A stretch of 64,000 nucleotides of DNA, from assembly GCF_000820005.1 (NCBI RefSeq), contig NZ_CDBL01000055.1:48935-112934 (forward strand), read 5' to 3'. The notes below the pieces were generated by a model. The model saw only the letters and a list, made by a program, of their open reading frames with translations, did not search any database and was not told the origin of the DNA. This document shows positions 46,358 to 55,061 of the stretch, one piece after another. How positions within the stretch are numbered: position 1 is the stretch's first letter; the number at the start of each line of letters is the position of its first letter. Both the position numbers and the translations under genes were made by a program. The stretch is from Aeromonas piscicola (GTDB lineage Bacteria; Pseudomonadota; Gammaproteobacteria; Enterobacterales; Aeromonadaceae).

Positions 46358-47781
46358 TGCACCGGTTTCCCCGTCTGGCCGGCCTCCTGCTGGCCAGTGC
46401 CCTGTTGGGGGGCTGCGCCTCCCACTGGCAGGACATGTTCGTCTCCTATTCCGATCAGATGGTGCCGCTGCGCAACCAGCTGCTGCTGGGGCACGCCGCC
46501 GAGGCGCTGCCCGAGGTGCGCGAGTCCACCCTGGGGGACGACACCTATGTGCTGGACCGGCTTGAGCAGGGCCGCATCGCCTGGCTGGCCGGCCAGGATG
46601 CGGGCAGCAAGCAGGCTTTTGCCGCTGCCGACAGCCGCCTCGAGTGGGAAGACAATCAGGCCGAATACCGGCTGAGCCAGGGGCTGGGTCAGGCGGGCAG
46701 CCTGCTCACCAACGATCAGAGCATGGCTTACCTGACGCCGGATTATGAGCGCACAATGCTGCATCACTATCTGGCCCTCAACTACTTGCAGCGGGGAGAC
46801 GCCGACGGCGCCCTGGTGGAGGTGCGCCGGGCCAATCAGGTGCAGGAGCAGGCCCTCAAGGCGCGGGCGGGGGAGGTAAGCAAAGCCAGAGAGAAAGGGG
46901 CCAAAGCCAGTACAGAGCGGGAGATGCGCCAGCTGATGTCGCGCGGGGCACCGGATCTCGACCGGCTGATCGGCCAGGTGAAAAACGGTTTCCAGAACGC
47001 CTATACCTTCTATTTCTCCGGCGTGCTCTATGAGGCAGCCGGGGATCTCAACGATGCCTGGGTCGACTATCAGCGCGGCTATCAGATAGCGCCGGACAAC
47101 CAGAGCCTGCAGGATGCCTTGCTGCGCCTGGCGCGGCTGCGCGGTTCTCCCGATGAGCTCAAGGAGACCGAGAAGAAGCTGGGTCGCAAGGCGCCGCCTT
47201 TAACCAGGAATCAGGGGCAGCTGGTGGTGCTGTTTGAAGATGGGCTGATCCCGGCACGGCGCGAGCTGTTCCTGCCGCTGCCCATCTCCACCTCCAGCGG
47301 CGATTTTCGTACCTTTACCGTGGCCGTGCCCTATTACGACAACCGGGCCAGCAACACGGGCCCGCTGACGGTGTCGGTGGGCAAACGGGTTGAGCAGACC
47401 AGCGAGCTGGTGCGGCTGGAGGCGCTGGCCGCCAAGGATCTGCAGGAGCGGTTGCCGGGCATGCTGACCCGTCAGGCGCTGCGGCTGGTGACCAAGGAGC
47501 AGCTGAGGCGCACCGCCGCCAAGGAGGGGGGCGATGTGGGCAATATTCTGGTCGGCATCTTCAATACCCTCTCGGAGCGGGCCGATACCCGCAGCTGGCT
47601 TACGTTGCCGGCCCAGGCGTCCAGCTGGCAGAGCATGCTGCCGGCAGGCGAGGTGCAGCTCACCCTGGGAGCGGGCAGCGCCATGCGCACGCTGCCGCTC
47701 ACCGTTCACGGCGGGCGTACCACCCTGGTGTGGGTGCAGCGGCTCGGCGCAGGCCTGACGACCCGGGTGATGCCGCTCTAG
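46357..47781 (+). CDS. COG3014-type lipoprotein
   Basis: About 474-aa predicted outer-membrane lipoprotein: signal [20 protein letters not shown] with lipobox LGGC. TPR-like helices occupy about 40-260 (LNYLQRGDADGALVEVRRAN), followed by a beta-rich C-terminal half. Translation is coupled to hinT (TGATG overlap). It sits in the ycfL-lpoB cluster, where E. coli lacks it. It may assist envelope assembly; no function is established. Confidence 0.78.
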   Translation: MHRFPRLAGLLLASALLGGCASHWQDMFVSYSDQMVPLRNQLLLGHAAEALPEVRESTLGDDTYVLDRLEQGRIAWLAGQDAGSKQAFAAADSRLEWEDNQAEYRLSQGLGQAGSLLTNDQSMAYLTPDYERTMLHHYLALNYLQRGDADGALVEVRRANQVQEQALKARAGEVSKAREKGAKASTEREMRQLMSRGAPDLDRLIGQVKNGFQNAYTFYFSGVLYEAAGDLNDAWVDYQRGYQIAPDNQSLQDALLRLARLRGSPDELKETEKKLGRKAPPLTRNQGQLVVLFEDGLIPARRELFLPLPISTSSGDFRTFTVAVPYYDNRASNTGPLTVSVGKRVEQTSELVRLEALAAKDLQERLPGMLTRQALRLVTKEQLRRTAAKEGGDVGNILVGIFNTLSERADTRSWLTLPAQASSWQSMLPAGEVQLTLGAGSAMRTLPLTVHGGRTTLVWVQRLGAGLTTRVMPL

Positions 47782-47855
47782 GCACCCACTCAAACGACAA
47801 TGACACCCATGACTGATCGGTTGGGCCCCTGTGGCCGCCGGCTAAGGAGATCGAG

Positions 47856-48254
47856 ATGAAAGCATACGGGTTGGCCCTGGGGTTGGTTATGCTGCTGACC
47901 GGCTGCGCCACCAATACGTCCGGCGTGGCACTCTATGGTGCGGCGGGTGCGGCACCCGTGCAGGAGCAGCATCAGAATGTCAATGTGACTCTGACCGAGC
48001 TGAGCCGGCGCGAGCAAAACGGCCTGCTGCAGGTCAATGTGGCGGCGGCCAGTACCCAGCGCGGCGACAACAAGCTGCAATATCTGTTCTATTGGTATGA
48101 TGAGGCGGGGCAGGAGGTGGCCAGCGATGGTCGTGGTTGGACCCCCATCAAGCTGCACGGCTATCAGAGCCGCACCCTCTCTGCCCTGGCGCCGAGCCCG
48201 GCCGCCCGGGGATACCGGATTTACGTACGCGAAGTGATTGAGGAATCCTACTGA
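47856..48254 (+). CDS. ycfL: YcfL-family lipoprotein
   Basis: 132-aa lipoprotein with signal MKAYGLALGLVMLLTGCAT (lipobox LTGC) and the conserved DUF1425 core (LQYLFYWYDEAGQEV, GRGWTPIKLHGYQ). AAGGAG precedes the ATG. Its stop overlaps the lpoB start (TGATG). Confidence 0.88.
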   Translation: MKAYGLALGLVMLLTGCATNTSGVALYGAAGAAPVQEQHQNVNVTLTELSRREQNGLLQVNVAAASTQRGDNKLQYLFYWYDEAGQEVASDGRGWTPIKLHGYQSRTLSALAPSPAARGYRIYVREVIEESY

Positions 48255-48850
48255 TGAAAATGAATCATGCCCTGCTGATATTGACCGGCGCCCTGCTGCT
48301 TGGCGGCTGTTCCAGCACCACCGTCAGCTATGGCGATCCGACCGAAACCGAGACGGTGACAGTGGACTACGGTTCATCGGATCTGCAGGCCATCGCCGAC
48401 AAGATGGCGGACTCCATGCTCGCCTCGCCGGCCACCAGCGAGATCACCGCAGGCGGTCGTCCCGTGATGTTCATGGACTCCATCCGCAACAAGACCTCGG
48501 AGCACATAGATACCGAGGCCATCACGGACACCATTCGCACCAAGTTGCTGCGGGCCGGCAAGTTCCGCTTCGTCGACATGAGCAAGGTGGCGGCGGTCAA
48601 GCAGCAGCTTGAATACCAGCAGAGCAGCGGCATGGTGGATCCCGCCTCCATGGTGCGTCTGGGCAAGCAGACCGGTGCCCGCTACATGGTCTATGGCAAC
48701 CTCGCCAGCATCGTCAAGGACAACGGCAAGGTGAAGGATGTCTACTACCAGATGACCATGAACCTGATGGATCTGCAAAACGGTGAACTGCTGTGGGCCG
48801 ATCAGAAAGAGATCCGCAAACAGGCGAAGAAATCCACCTTTGGCTGGTGA
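48254..48850 (+). CDS. lpoB: Penicillin-binding protein activator LpoB
   Basis: 198-aa outer-membrane lipoprotein that activates PBP1b. Lipobox LLGGC (about 15-19), a short linker compared with enteric LpoB, and a globular domain beginning LQAIADKMADSMLASP. The ending LWADQKEIRKQAKKSTFGW is typical. Overlaps ycfL by one start/stop unit. Confidence 0.92.
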   Translation: MKMNHALLILTGALLLGGCSSTTVSYGDPTETETVTVDYGSSDLQAIADKMADSMLASPATSEITAGGRPVMFMDSIRNKTSEHIDTEAITDTIRTKLLRAGKFRFVDMSKVAAVKQQLEYQQSSGMVDPASMVRLGKQTGARYMVYGNLASIVKDNGKVKDVYYQMTMNLMDLQNGELLWADQKEIRKQAKKSTFGW

Positions 48851-49673
48851 TCTGGCGGAGCTGGAGCTGCTGGCCAGCCTGCCGGCCCCCTGGCGTTCGG
48901 GGCGGCTGGAAGCGCTGACCAGCGGCCTGACCAACTGCAACTATCGACTGCGCCTCCCCTCGGGGCGCAGTTATTTTTTGCGGCTCGGTCATCCGGATCC
49001 GACGCGGCTCGGCATCGATCGGGCGACCGAGTGGCAGCTCTATCGGGGGGCCATGGGTCAGGGGCTGGCGCTGCCCTGCCATCACAGCGATCTCGCCAGC
49101 GGCCTGATGCTGCTGGATTGGTGCGATGAACCCAACTGGGCCGAGGCGCCCCCGCCGCCCCCCGAGCAGCCCGGTCTGCTGGCCGAGGTGCTGGTGCGAC
49201 TGCACCGGCTGCCGGTGCCCGCCGTGGTGATGGCGGTGCGGGCTCATGCCGCCGGTTATCGCGGCCGCCTGGCCCGGATCCCTGAATGGCTGCCTGCGCT
49301 GGAGCGGGGGCTGCTCGCCAGCCGCGAGCCGGCCGATTGCAGGCTCCCTTGCCATCATGATCTCAATCCGGCTAATTTGTTGGGGTCGCGCCCCTGGGTC
49401 ATCGACTGGGAGTATGGCGCCGCCGGTCACCCCGGTTTCGAGGTCGCCAGCATACAGCGCACCCACGGCTGGGATGACGAGCGGCGAGCAGCGCTGGAAC
49501 AGCGCTATCTTGAACGGGCAGGGGGGACGCTGGGAGCAAAGGGCTTTCAGAGTCAGGCCTTCTTGCCCTGGGTCGACTACATAGGGCTGCTGTGGGCGCT
49601 GCTGATGGCCGAGCAAGTCCCCGGGCCCGATTACCAGGCCCTGATCGACACGAATCGTCAACTGCTGGAGTAA
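48840..49673 (+). CDS. thiK: Thiamine kinase-like phosphotransferase
   Basis: About 277-aa APH-type kinase in the position of E. coli thiK, which phosphorylates thiamine in salvage. The start is uncertain; a TTG at 48840 overlapping the lpoB stop gives MAGDLAELELLASLPAPW, and no ATG lies nearby. Kinase motifs: GLTNCNYRLRLPSG, catalytic HDLNPANLL (about 180) and IDWEYGAAGHPGFEV. Its last codons (IDTNRQLLE) are echoed downstream in degenerate repeats. Confidence 0.78.
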   Translation: MAGDLAELELLASLPAPWRSGRLEALTSGLTNCNYRLRLPSGRSYFLRLGHPDPTRLGIDRATEWQLYRGAMGQGLALPCHHSDLASGLMLLDWCDEPNWAEAPPPPPEQPGLLAEVLVRLHRLPVPAVVMAVRAHAAGYRGRLARIPEWLPALERGLLASREPADCRLPCHHDLNPANLLGSRPWVIDWEYGAAGHPGFEVASIQRTHGWDDERRAALEQRYLERAGGTLGAKGFQSQAFLPWVDYIGLLWALLMAEQVPGPDYQALIDTNRQLLE

Positions 49674-49786
49674 GGCCGGTGGCGGGGTTGTCAGGCGCCG
49701 CTCGACACGAATCGCCTACGCAGCAACGGCTGGCCTGGGCAGGATCAGATCGATATGAATCATCAACTCGTCAACCTTTGGAGTAG
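49642..49786 (+). repeat. Degenerate repeats of the thiK 3' end
   Basis: The motif TCGACACGAATCG of the thiK tail (49645-49657) recurs exactly at 49702-49714. A more diverged copy, GATCGATATGAATCATCAACT, occurs at 49747-49767, followed like the gene by GGAGTA. The GGAG of the last copy (49780-49783) now serves as the ribosome-binding site of the DUF6279 gene. Confidence 0.55.
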
Positions 49787-49789
49787 TGC

Positions 49790-50644
49790 ATGGTGACCTC
49801 CTTTTCCTGGCGTCAGCCCCGCAGCTGGAGCCTGCTGCTGATCTGTCTGCTGCTGGGCTGCTCCACCCGGGTGGTCTATTACTGGCTGGACGTGGCCATC
49901 GTCTGGCAGCTGGATGACTATTTCTCGCTGGATCGCAGCCAAAAGCGGCTGCTGGACAACGAGGTGAAGGGGCTGATGGCCTGGCATCGCCAGTATGAGG
50001 TGCCCCGTTACGCCGATGATCTGGACGCGCTGGCCAAGGCGGTGGCGAGTCCCATGAGCCCGGCTGAGGTCTCGCTTCATCTCAATGCGGCCCAGCAGAG
50101 CCTGACCCGCACCCTGGAGAACACGGTTCCCCGCGCCGTGCGGCTGGCGCGTACCCTGACCGAGGAGCAGGTGGCCATGTTCATGAAGGACAGGCTCAGC
50201 CGGCAGGCCGAGCGGGAGCAGGATTTTGCCCGCCAGCCCAAGGCCGAGCTGCTCAAGGAGTTCACCGGCAAGATGAACGAGCGGCTGGTGTTCTGGATTG
50301 GGGAGGTGAAGCCGGCCCAGGCGCCGCTGGTGGCCCAGTGGGTGGAGTGGCAATACGAGCTGCAGGCCCCCTGGCTGGAGTTTCAGACCGCCTGGACCAG
50401 GGAGCTGGACAGGCTGATGCAGCAACGCCAGAGCCCGGACTTCGGCGCCCAGCTCACCGCCCTGTTGCAGCAGGGGGATGGACTCATGGATGGCCGTTTC
50501 ACCGGTTACACGGATCAATCCCGCCAGCGCACCGTCAACTGGCTGAGCGCCCTGAGCCAGTCGTTGGACATCTCCCAGCGCGCCCATCTCTACACCCTGC
50601 TCAAGGGCTATGCCCGCGATTTCAGGCAGATGTCGCAGGGGTGA
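49790..50644 (+). CDS. DUF6279 lipoprotein
   Basis: 284-aa predicted lipoprotein: hydrophobic signal SWSLLLICLLLGCSTRVVYY with lipobox LLGC, then a helical body starting YWLDVAIVWQLDDYFSLDRS, characteristic of the family. Function unknown. GGAG lies 6 nt before the ATG. It lies between thiK and the secDF2 operon. Confidence 0.82.
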   Translation: MVTSFSWRQPRSWSLLLICLLLGCSTRVVYYWLDVAIVWQLDDYFSLDRSQKRLLDNEVKGLMAWHRQYEVPRYADDLDALAKAVASPMSPAEVSLHLNAAQQSLTRTLENTVPRAVRLARTLTEEQVAMFMKDRLSRQAEREQDFARQPKAELLKEFTGKMNERLVFWIGEVKPAQAPLVAQWVEWQYELQAPWLEFQTAWTRELDRLMQQRQSPDFGAQLTALLQQGDGLMDGRFTGYTDQSRQRTVNWLSALSQSLDISQRAHLYTLLKGYARDFRQMSQG

Positions 50645-50751
50645 GTTTCGTTTTCGGCCGGGCGCCGTGCGAGGCTTGATGGCCCTGCCGCCCTTGTCCT
50701 TGTTGGGTGCTTGTGGTAGTTTGCCCTTTCTATTATTTGGGAATTAACTTT

Positions 50752-51225
50752 TTGAGCCTGCTGGACAAAGTGAAACTGGCGTTGATGACACTGCTCATCT
50801 CGCTCACTCTGTTGCTCTCTACCATCTCGGTGGAGGGGCTCAAGGCATCCGCGCCTCAGGCCGCGTCCCAGCATGGCCAGGTGATGAGTGATGCCGGCAC
50901 GGGCGATCAGTCCGATACCGTGTTGGTGATCCACAGCGCCAGTGACAGCGACGACGGTGTCGTCAAGTTTGTCGGCTCCCACCAGAATCATCTGCTGCGG
51001 CTCGAACACTCTCTGCGCAGCGATCATCAGCCAGGCAGCGTCGTCTACGAGCTGATCATGAGCTGGTCGCAGCAGGCGATCCTGCTGCTGCTGTGCGGCC
51101 TGCTGCTCTACGCGGCGCTCTTCTACCCAAAAAACAGCTTCCGCGACCGCTTTGCCACCATTCACCGGCACAGGTTGCAACGCCAACACCTGCAATACCG
51201 CTTCTCCCAGAGTTATCTCGCATGA
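50752..51225 (+). CDS. Two-TM protein upstream of secD2; candidate secretion-monitoring leader
   Basis: About 157 aa from TTG 50752 (MSLLDKVKLALMTLL); GTG/ATG alternatives exist upstream and at 50785. An N-terminal signal/anchor helix (about 6-24) is followed by a polar, Ser/Asp/His-rich segment, a second helix (about 103-122, QQAILLLLCGLLLYAALF) and a 31-residue basic, aromatic and Gln-rich tail (HRHRLQRQHLQYRFSQSYLA). The tail is about ribosome-tunnel length. No enzyme motif is present. Vibrio secDF2 is preceded by VemP, an arrest peptide of similar size; position and layout suggest an analogous role here. That is inference, not homology shown. Confidence 0.6.
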   Translation: MSLLDKVKLALMTLLISLTLLLSTISVEGLKASAPQAASQHGQVMSDAGTGDQSDTVLVIHSASDSDDGVVKFVGSHQNHLLRLEHSLRSDHQPGSVVYELIMSWSQQAILLLLCGLLLYAALFYPKNSFRDRFATIHRHRLQRQHLQYRFSQSYLA

Positions 51226-51239
51226 CCCCGATGGGGGTC
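51224..51239 (+). promoter_or_regulatory. Hairpin over the leader stop codon
   Basis: GACCCC and GGGGTC can pair around the leader's stop. It may matter for ribosome pausing or turnover of the leader mRNA. Confidence 0.35.
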
Positions 51240-51270
51240 GGCCTTGCTGCACTGCCTCATCGTCTCCTGT

Positions 51271-51378
51271 AAAGCCTGCTCACCGCGCGTGAACGGGCGC
51301 CCAGTCTCATTTGTATTTTCTTGCGTGTCGTCCCCGCCATGGGTGGCGAGCGCGCCGCCTTCTCCTGACAGAGGCTTT
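51271..51378 (+). promoter_or_regulatory. Possible sequestration of the secD2 ribosome-binding site
   Basis: AAAGCCT at 51271-51277, 46 nt after the leader stop, is complementary to AGGCTTT at 51372-51378, which covers the secD2 Shine-Dalgarno (GAGG) before ATG 51383. A local hairpin CCGCCA/TGGCG sits between them. Such pairing could keep secD2 off unless opened. Confidence 0.4.
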
Positions 51379-51382
51379 TGCC

Positions 51383-53185
51383 ATGAGAAAAAAGAGTCGT
51401 ACCACCCTGAACCGCATGAGCATGTGGCAGTATGCCCTGCTGCTGCTCATGCTGTTCACCTTCGCGTTTTACTCCCTGCCCACCTTCTTTGGTGAGCAGC
51501 CGTCACTCGGCCTGCACGGCCAGACCAGTCTGACCGAGGCGCAGCGTACCCTGCTGGCCGACAACCAGATAACGCCGGTCAAACAGGTGCAACAGAAAGA
51601 GCGGGTCGAGCTGGTGTTCAACAGCCAGTCCGAACAGCAGAGGGCCAAGCAGCTGCTGGAGCAGCAGGGCTATGACAGCGCAGCCCTGACCCTGGAGTTC
51701 TACTCCAATGCGCCGACCTGGATCAGCCAGCTCGGCGCCGCCCCCATCAAGCTCGGGCTGGATCTGCGCGGCGGCTCCCAACTGCTGATCGGGGTCGATC
51801 TCAGCTTCGTGGTGGACAACCAGACCAGAAACCTGGTGGACATGCTGCGTACCCAGTTCCGCGAGGCGCGCCTGCGGGGCGCCAACGTGGCCCGGGTGAG
51901 CGAAGGGGAGGTGAGAGTCACGCTGCCTGAGGTGGCCGATCAGGCGCCCTGGCTCAACATCATCAAGGATTCCGCCGGTACCCGGCAGGATCAGTGGCAA
52001 CTCAATCGCAGCGGCAACGAGCTGCGGCTGGTGATGAGCGAGGCCGAGCGCACCCTGCTGGCCAACAACGCCGTGACCCAGAACCTGTCGATCCTGAAAA
52101 AGCGGATCAACGAGCTTGGCATCGTCGAGGCCTCGGTCCAGCGTCAGGGCCAGGATGGCATCCGCATCGAGCTGCCCGGGGTGCACAATCCCAAGCAGGC
52201 CAAGGAAGTGATAGGCGCCACCGCATCGCTGGCCTTCTACGAGGCCCAGGCCGACAGCCGTTTCTTCATGGCGGATCGCAGCGGTCAGGCTGTCGGTCTG
52301 GCCCGCAAGCCGGTGCTGAGCGGTGAGCACATCGTTGATGCGCGCGCCAATATGGGCGAGATGGGCCAACCCCAGGTCAATATCGTGCTCGACAGCCTGG
52401 GTGGCAGCAAGATGAACCAGTTCAGCCGCCAGCACGTGGGCAAGCCGATGGCTACCGTCTTCACCGAATACAAGACCAACGCCCAGGGCAAGCTGCGGGC
52501 CCAGAGCGAGGTGATCAACGTTGCGACCATCCAGACCGCCCTTGGCAACCAGTTCCGCATCACGGGTATTGGCAGTCTGCCAGAGGCCCAGGAGCTGGCC
52601 ATGCTGCTGCGGGCCGGTGCCCTTACGGCGCCGCTGAAGATCCTGGAGGAGCGCTCAATCGGCCCGACCCTCGGCTTGCAGAACATAGAGGCGGGCTTCA
52701 TCGCGCTGGCGTTCGGCATGGCGGGCATGATGCTGTTCATGATGGCCTGGTATCGCAAGTTCGGCTGGGTCGCCATCACGGCGCTCATCGCCAACCTGCT
52801 GATGCAGGTGGGCATGCTGGCCGTGCTGCCGGGGGCCGTGCTGACCCTGCCGGGGATCGCCGGTCTGGTGCTCACGGTCGGCATGGCGGTGGATACCCAT
52901 GTGCTGATCTTTGAGCGGATCAAGGACCGCCTGCGGGAGGGGGGGAGCCTTGCCAACGCCATCGACTTTGGCTATCGCTCTGCGTTTCGCACCATCTTCG
53001 ATGCCAACATCACCACCTTGATCTGCGCCGTGGTGCTCTACTCCATCGGCTCGGGCCCGCTGCAGGGCTTCTCCATCACTCTGATCCTGGGTCTCATCTC
53101 CAGCATGGTGACCGGCATCTGGGGCACCCGCGCCATCATCAACCCCCTGTGGGGCAAGCGCAGCGACAAGCTGCTGAGGGTGTGA
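51383..53185 (+). CDS. secD: Protein translocase subunit SecD, second paralogue
   Basis: 600-aa SecD with a cytoplasmic start (MRKKSRTTLNRMSMWQYALL), one N-terminal TM, large periplasmic P1 domain, and five C-terminal helices. Core motifs: LGLDLRGGSQLLIGVD, SILKKRINELGIVEASVQRQ, and the VLTVGMAVDTHVLIFERIKD helix with the proton/sodium-pathway Asp. It helps pull exported proteins across the membrane using the ion gradient. No yajC is adjacent, so this is probably the accessory SecDF2 of vibrios and relatives. ATG 51383 follows GAGG. Confidence 0.93.
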   Translation: MRKKSRTTLNRMSMWQYALLLLMLFTFAFYSLPTFFGEQPSLGLHGQTSLTEAQRTLLADNQITPVKQVQQKERVELVFNSQSEQQRAKQLLEQQGYDSAALTLEFYSNAPTWISQLGAAPIKLGLDLRGGSQLLIGVDLSFVVDNQTRNLVDMLRTQFREARLRGANVARVSEGEVRVTLPEVADQAPWLNIIKDSAGTRQDQWQLNRSGNELRLVMSEAERTLLANNAVTQNLSILKKRINELGIVEASVQRQGQDGIRIELPGVHNPKQAKEVIGATASLAFYEAQADSRFFMADRSGQAVGLARKPVLSGEHIVDARANMGEMGQPQVNIVLDSLGGSKMNQFSRQHVGKPMATVFTEYKTNAQGKLRAQSEVINVATIQTALGNQFRITGIGSLPEAQELAMLLRAGALTAPLKILEERSIGPTLGLQNIEAGFIALAFGMAGMMLFMMAWYRKFGWVAITALIANLLMQVGMLAVLPGAVLTLPGIAGLVLTVGMAVDTHVLIFERIKDRLREGGSLANAIDFGYRSAFRTIFDANITTLICAVVLYSIGSGPLQGFSITLILGLISSMVTGIWGTRAIINPLWGKRSDKLLRV

Positions 53186-53300
53186 CCGTGACCCCTGCAT
53201 TCACTCTGTGCCATAGCGCCGCGCGTTCGAGCCTGCTCCGCGCCTGCGCCACGCGCTTCCCAGCGGGAAGCCCGAGTCAGCTGTTGTCGAGGATAAAACT

Positions 53301-54215
53301 ATGTTGAGAATGATCGTTGCCATGGGGCTGACCCGCTGGCGTTACATCGGGTTGTGGATCTCCGTGCTGCTGACGGTGGCGAGCATAGCCGTGCTGGCCA
53401 TCAACGGGCTGTCGCTCGGGCTCGACTTCACCGGCGGCATACTGCTGGAGTTTCGCATCCAGACCCTGAAAGAGGCCCATGAACTGAACGCCCTGCTGAG
53501 CGCCCCGCTGGCAGGGGCGGTCGAGCTGAGCGGCGCCGGCATCCCGGGGGAGTGGCTCATCAAGCTGCCACCCCACGAGCTGCCCTGGCCGGCCGAGGAG
53601 CTGGCTGTCATGCTGGGTCAACAGCTCAACTTGCCGGTGGAGCTGCTGCGCACCACCATAGTCGGCCCTCAGGTGGGTGCCGAACTGTTCCAGCAGGGGA
53701 TGCTGGCGGTGCTGGTGGCGTCGCTCGCCATCTCCGCCTACCTGGCGGTGCGCTTCGAGTGGCGTCAGGCCATCGCCATCCTGGTGTCTGTGCTGCACGA
53801 CGGCCTGGTGGCCATGGGGTTGCTGGCGCTGTTCAACATCGAGTTTGACCTCAACGTGATCGCCGGCCTGATGGCGGTGATCGGCTATTCCCTCAACGAC
53901 AGCATCGTCATCTCGGACCGGTTGCGGGACATCTTGAGCTCACGCACCAAGCTCTCCATCCATGACTGCTCGGACGTGGCGATCAAGGCGACCTTCAGCC
54001 GCACCATGATCACCTCGGGCACCACCCTGTTCACCGTGGGCGCCCTGCTGCTGTTCGGCGGCGATGCCCTCTACGGCTTCGCCTTCACCCTGTTTGCCGG
54101 CATCCTGGTGGGGACCATCTCCTCCATCACGGTCGCCTCCACCGTGCAGGAGCTGCTGGGTCTCTCGCCCCAGGCCTACCAAAAGAAAGAGGAGGAGCTG
54201 GCAGAGGCGGCGTGA
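53301..54215 (+). CDS. secF: Protein translocase subunit SecF, second paralogue
   Basis: 304-aa SecF partner of the preceding SecD. Six helices; conserved LGLDFTGGILLEFR near 33-46 and VIGYSLNDSIVISDRLRD near 193-210. GAGGA precedes the ATG. A 115-bp gap from secD with a hairpin (GCTTCCC/GGGAAGC) is longer than usual for secD-secF pairs. Confidence 0.93.
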   Translation: MLRMIVAMGLTRWRYIGLWISVLLTVASIAVLAINGLSLGLDFTGGILLEFRIQTLKEAHELNALLSAPLAGAVELSGAGIPGEWLIKLPPHELPWPAEELAVMLGQQLNLPVELLRTTIVGPQVGAELFQQGMLAVLVASLAISAYLAVRFEWRQAIAILVSVLHDGLVAMGLLALFNIEFDLNVIAGLMAVIGYSLNDSIVISDRLRDILSSRTKLSIHDCSDVAIKATFSRTMITSGTTLFTVGALLLFGGDALYGFAFTLFAGILVGTISSITVASTVQELLGLSPQAYQKKEEELAEAA

Positions 54216-54240
54216 TGCCCCTTGTCCACTCCCTGCATGC

Positions 54241-54268
54241 AAAACGGGCCCATCGGGCCCGTTTTTTT
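54241..54268. terminator. Terminator secF2 / DUF924
   Basis: AAAACGGGCCC / GGGCCCGTTTTTTT perfect stem. The A-run on the other side makes it usable by the convergent DUF924 gene. Confidence 0.9.
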
Positions 54269-54283
54269 GTCTCTGCGGCTGGC

Positions 54284-54886
54284 CTAGAAACCGGAGCCCG
54301 GTTGCTGCAAAAATTCGGCCTCCTCCGGCGTGCTGGTGCGACCAAGTATGGCGTTGCGGTGAGGGAAGCGGCCAAAGCGTTCGATGATCAGCTGATGGCG
54401 GCGGGCAAAATCGGCGAAGCCCTCGAAGGTGGCCTGCGCCGGACCGCCGGCCTGCTCGGCCGCCAGCGCCTCGAACAGGGTCACGCTGCGGACTTGCTGC
54501 TCGCGTGATTCGGCATGCTCCAGCGGCAGGTAGAAGAAGACCCGTGCCAGCGGCGAGAGCGCCTTGTCTGCCCCCAGCGACAAGCCCTTCAGACAGAGAT
54601 CCCGGGCCAGCGGGTCCTGGGCAAAGGCGCCGGGCGTGGCGCGATGGATATTGCGTGGCAGTTGATCCAGCAGCAGGATCAGCGCCAGCCGGCCGACGGG
54701 CACCTCGGCCCAGTGGGCCAGAGAGCCGGTGGCGGCGGCTTCAGCCAGCGCCCCAAAGCGGCTGGCTATCAGCGTATCGGTTTCGCTGCTTTTTCCCCAC
54801 CAGAGCGGGGCTTGCCGTTTGGCGCGGGTGGCGTCGTCGGCGTCATCGCCAAACCAGAAATCGAGCAGAGATTGCCAGGGTTGCAT
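54284..54886 (-). CDS. DUF924 protein
   Basis: 200-aa cytoplasmic all-helical protein with family motifs LLDFWFGDD (about 6-14), LILLLDQLPRNIHRATPGAF and RFGRFPHRNAILGRTSTPEE. Function unknown. The ATG at 54886 has AAGGAG 5 nt upstream. A broken copy of the same gene and its upstream region lies at 56967-57361. Confidence 0.88.
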   Translation of the reverse strand: MQPWQSLLDFWFGDDADDATRAKRQAPLWWGKSSETDTLIASRFGALAEAAATGSLAHWAEVPVGRLALILLLDQLPRNIHRATPGAFAQDPLARDLCLKGLSLGADKALSPLARVFFYLPLEHAESREQQVRSVTLFEALAAEQAGGPAQATFEGFADFARRHQLIIERFGRFPHRNAILGRTSTPEEAEFLQQPGSGF

Positions 54887-55061
54887 GGGAACTCCTTGAG
54901 CCGGGTGGATCGGGGTGAAACAAGGCCAATTGACCCTGATGTGGTTGCGGCCTAACGGACGGCTTCTCGTTACACTGTGCCATCTTTTGCCTGAAATAAG
55001 GACCCCCTTCTTGCCGGCCTCCGCGTGTGGCATCTATCCGGTGTGCTGGCCGAGCTTTGGT
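54887..55061. repeat. Duplicated DUF924 upstream region, copy 1
   Basis: Roughly the first 100 bp (to about 54986) match 57362-57463 closely, including GGCCAATTGACCCTGATGTG and CTTCTCGTTACACTGTGCCA. Weaker similarity continues to about 55040. Copy 2 precedes the intact DUF808 gene. Confidence 0.85.

Noticed and set aside
53186-53300. Hairpin GCTTCCC/GGGAAGC between secD2 and secF2 as a terminator
   Set aside because: No T-tract follows, and secF needs to be co-expressed with secD.
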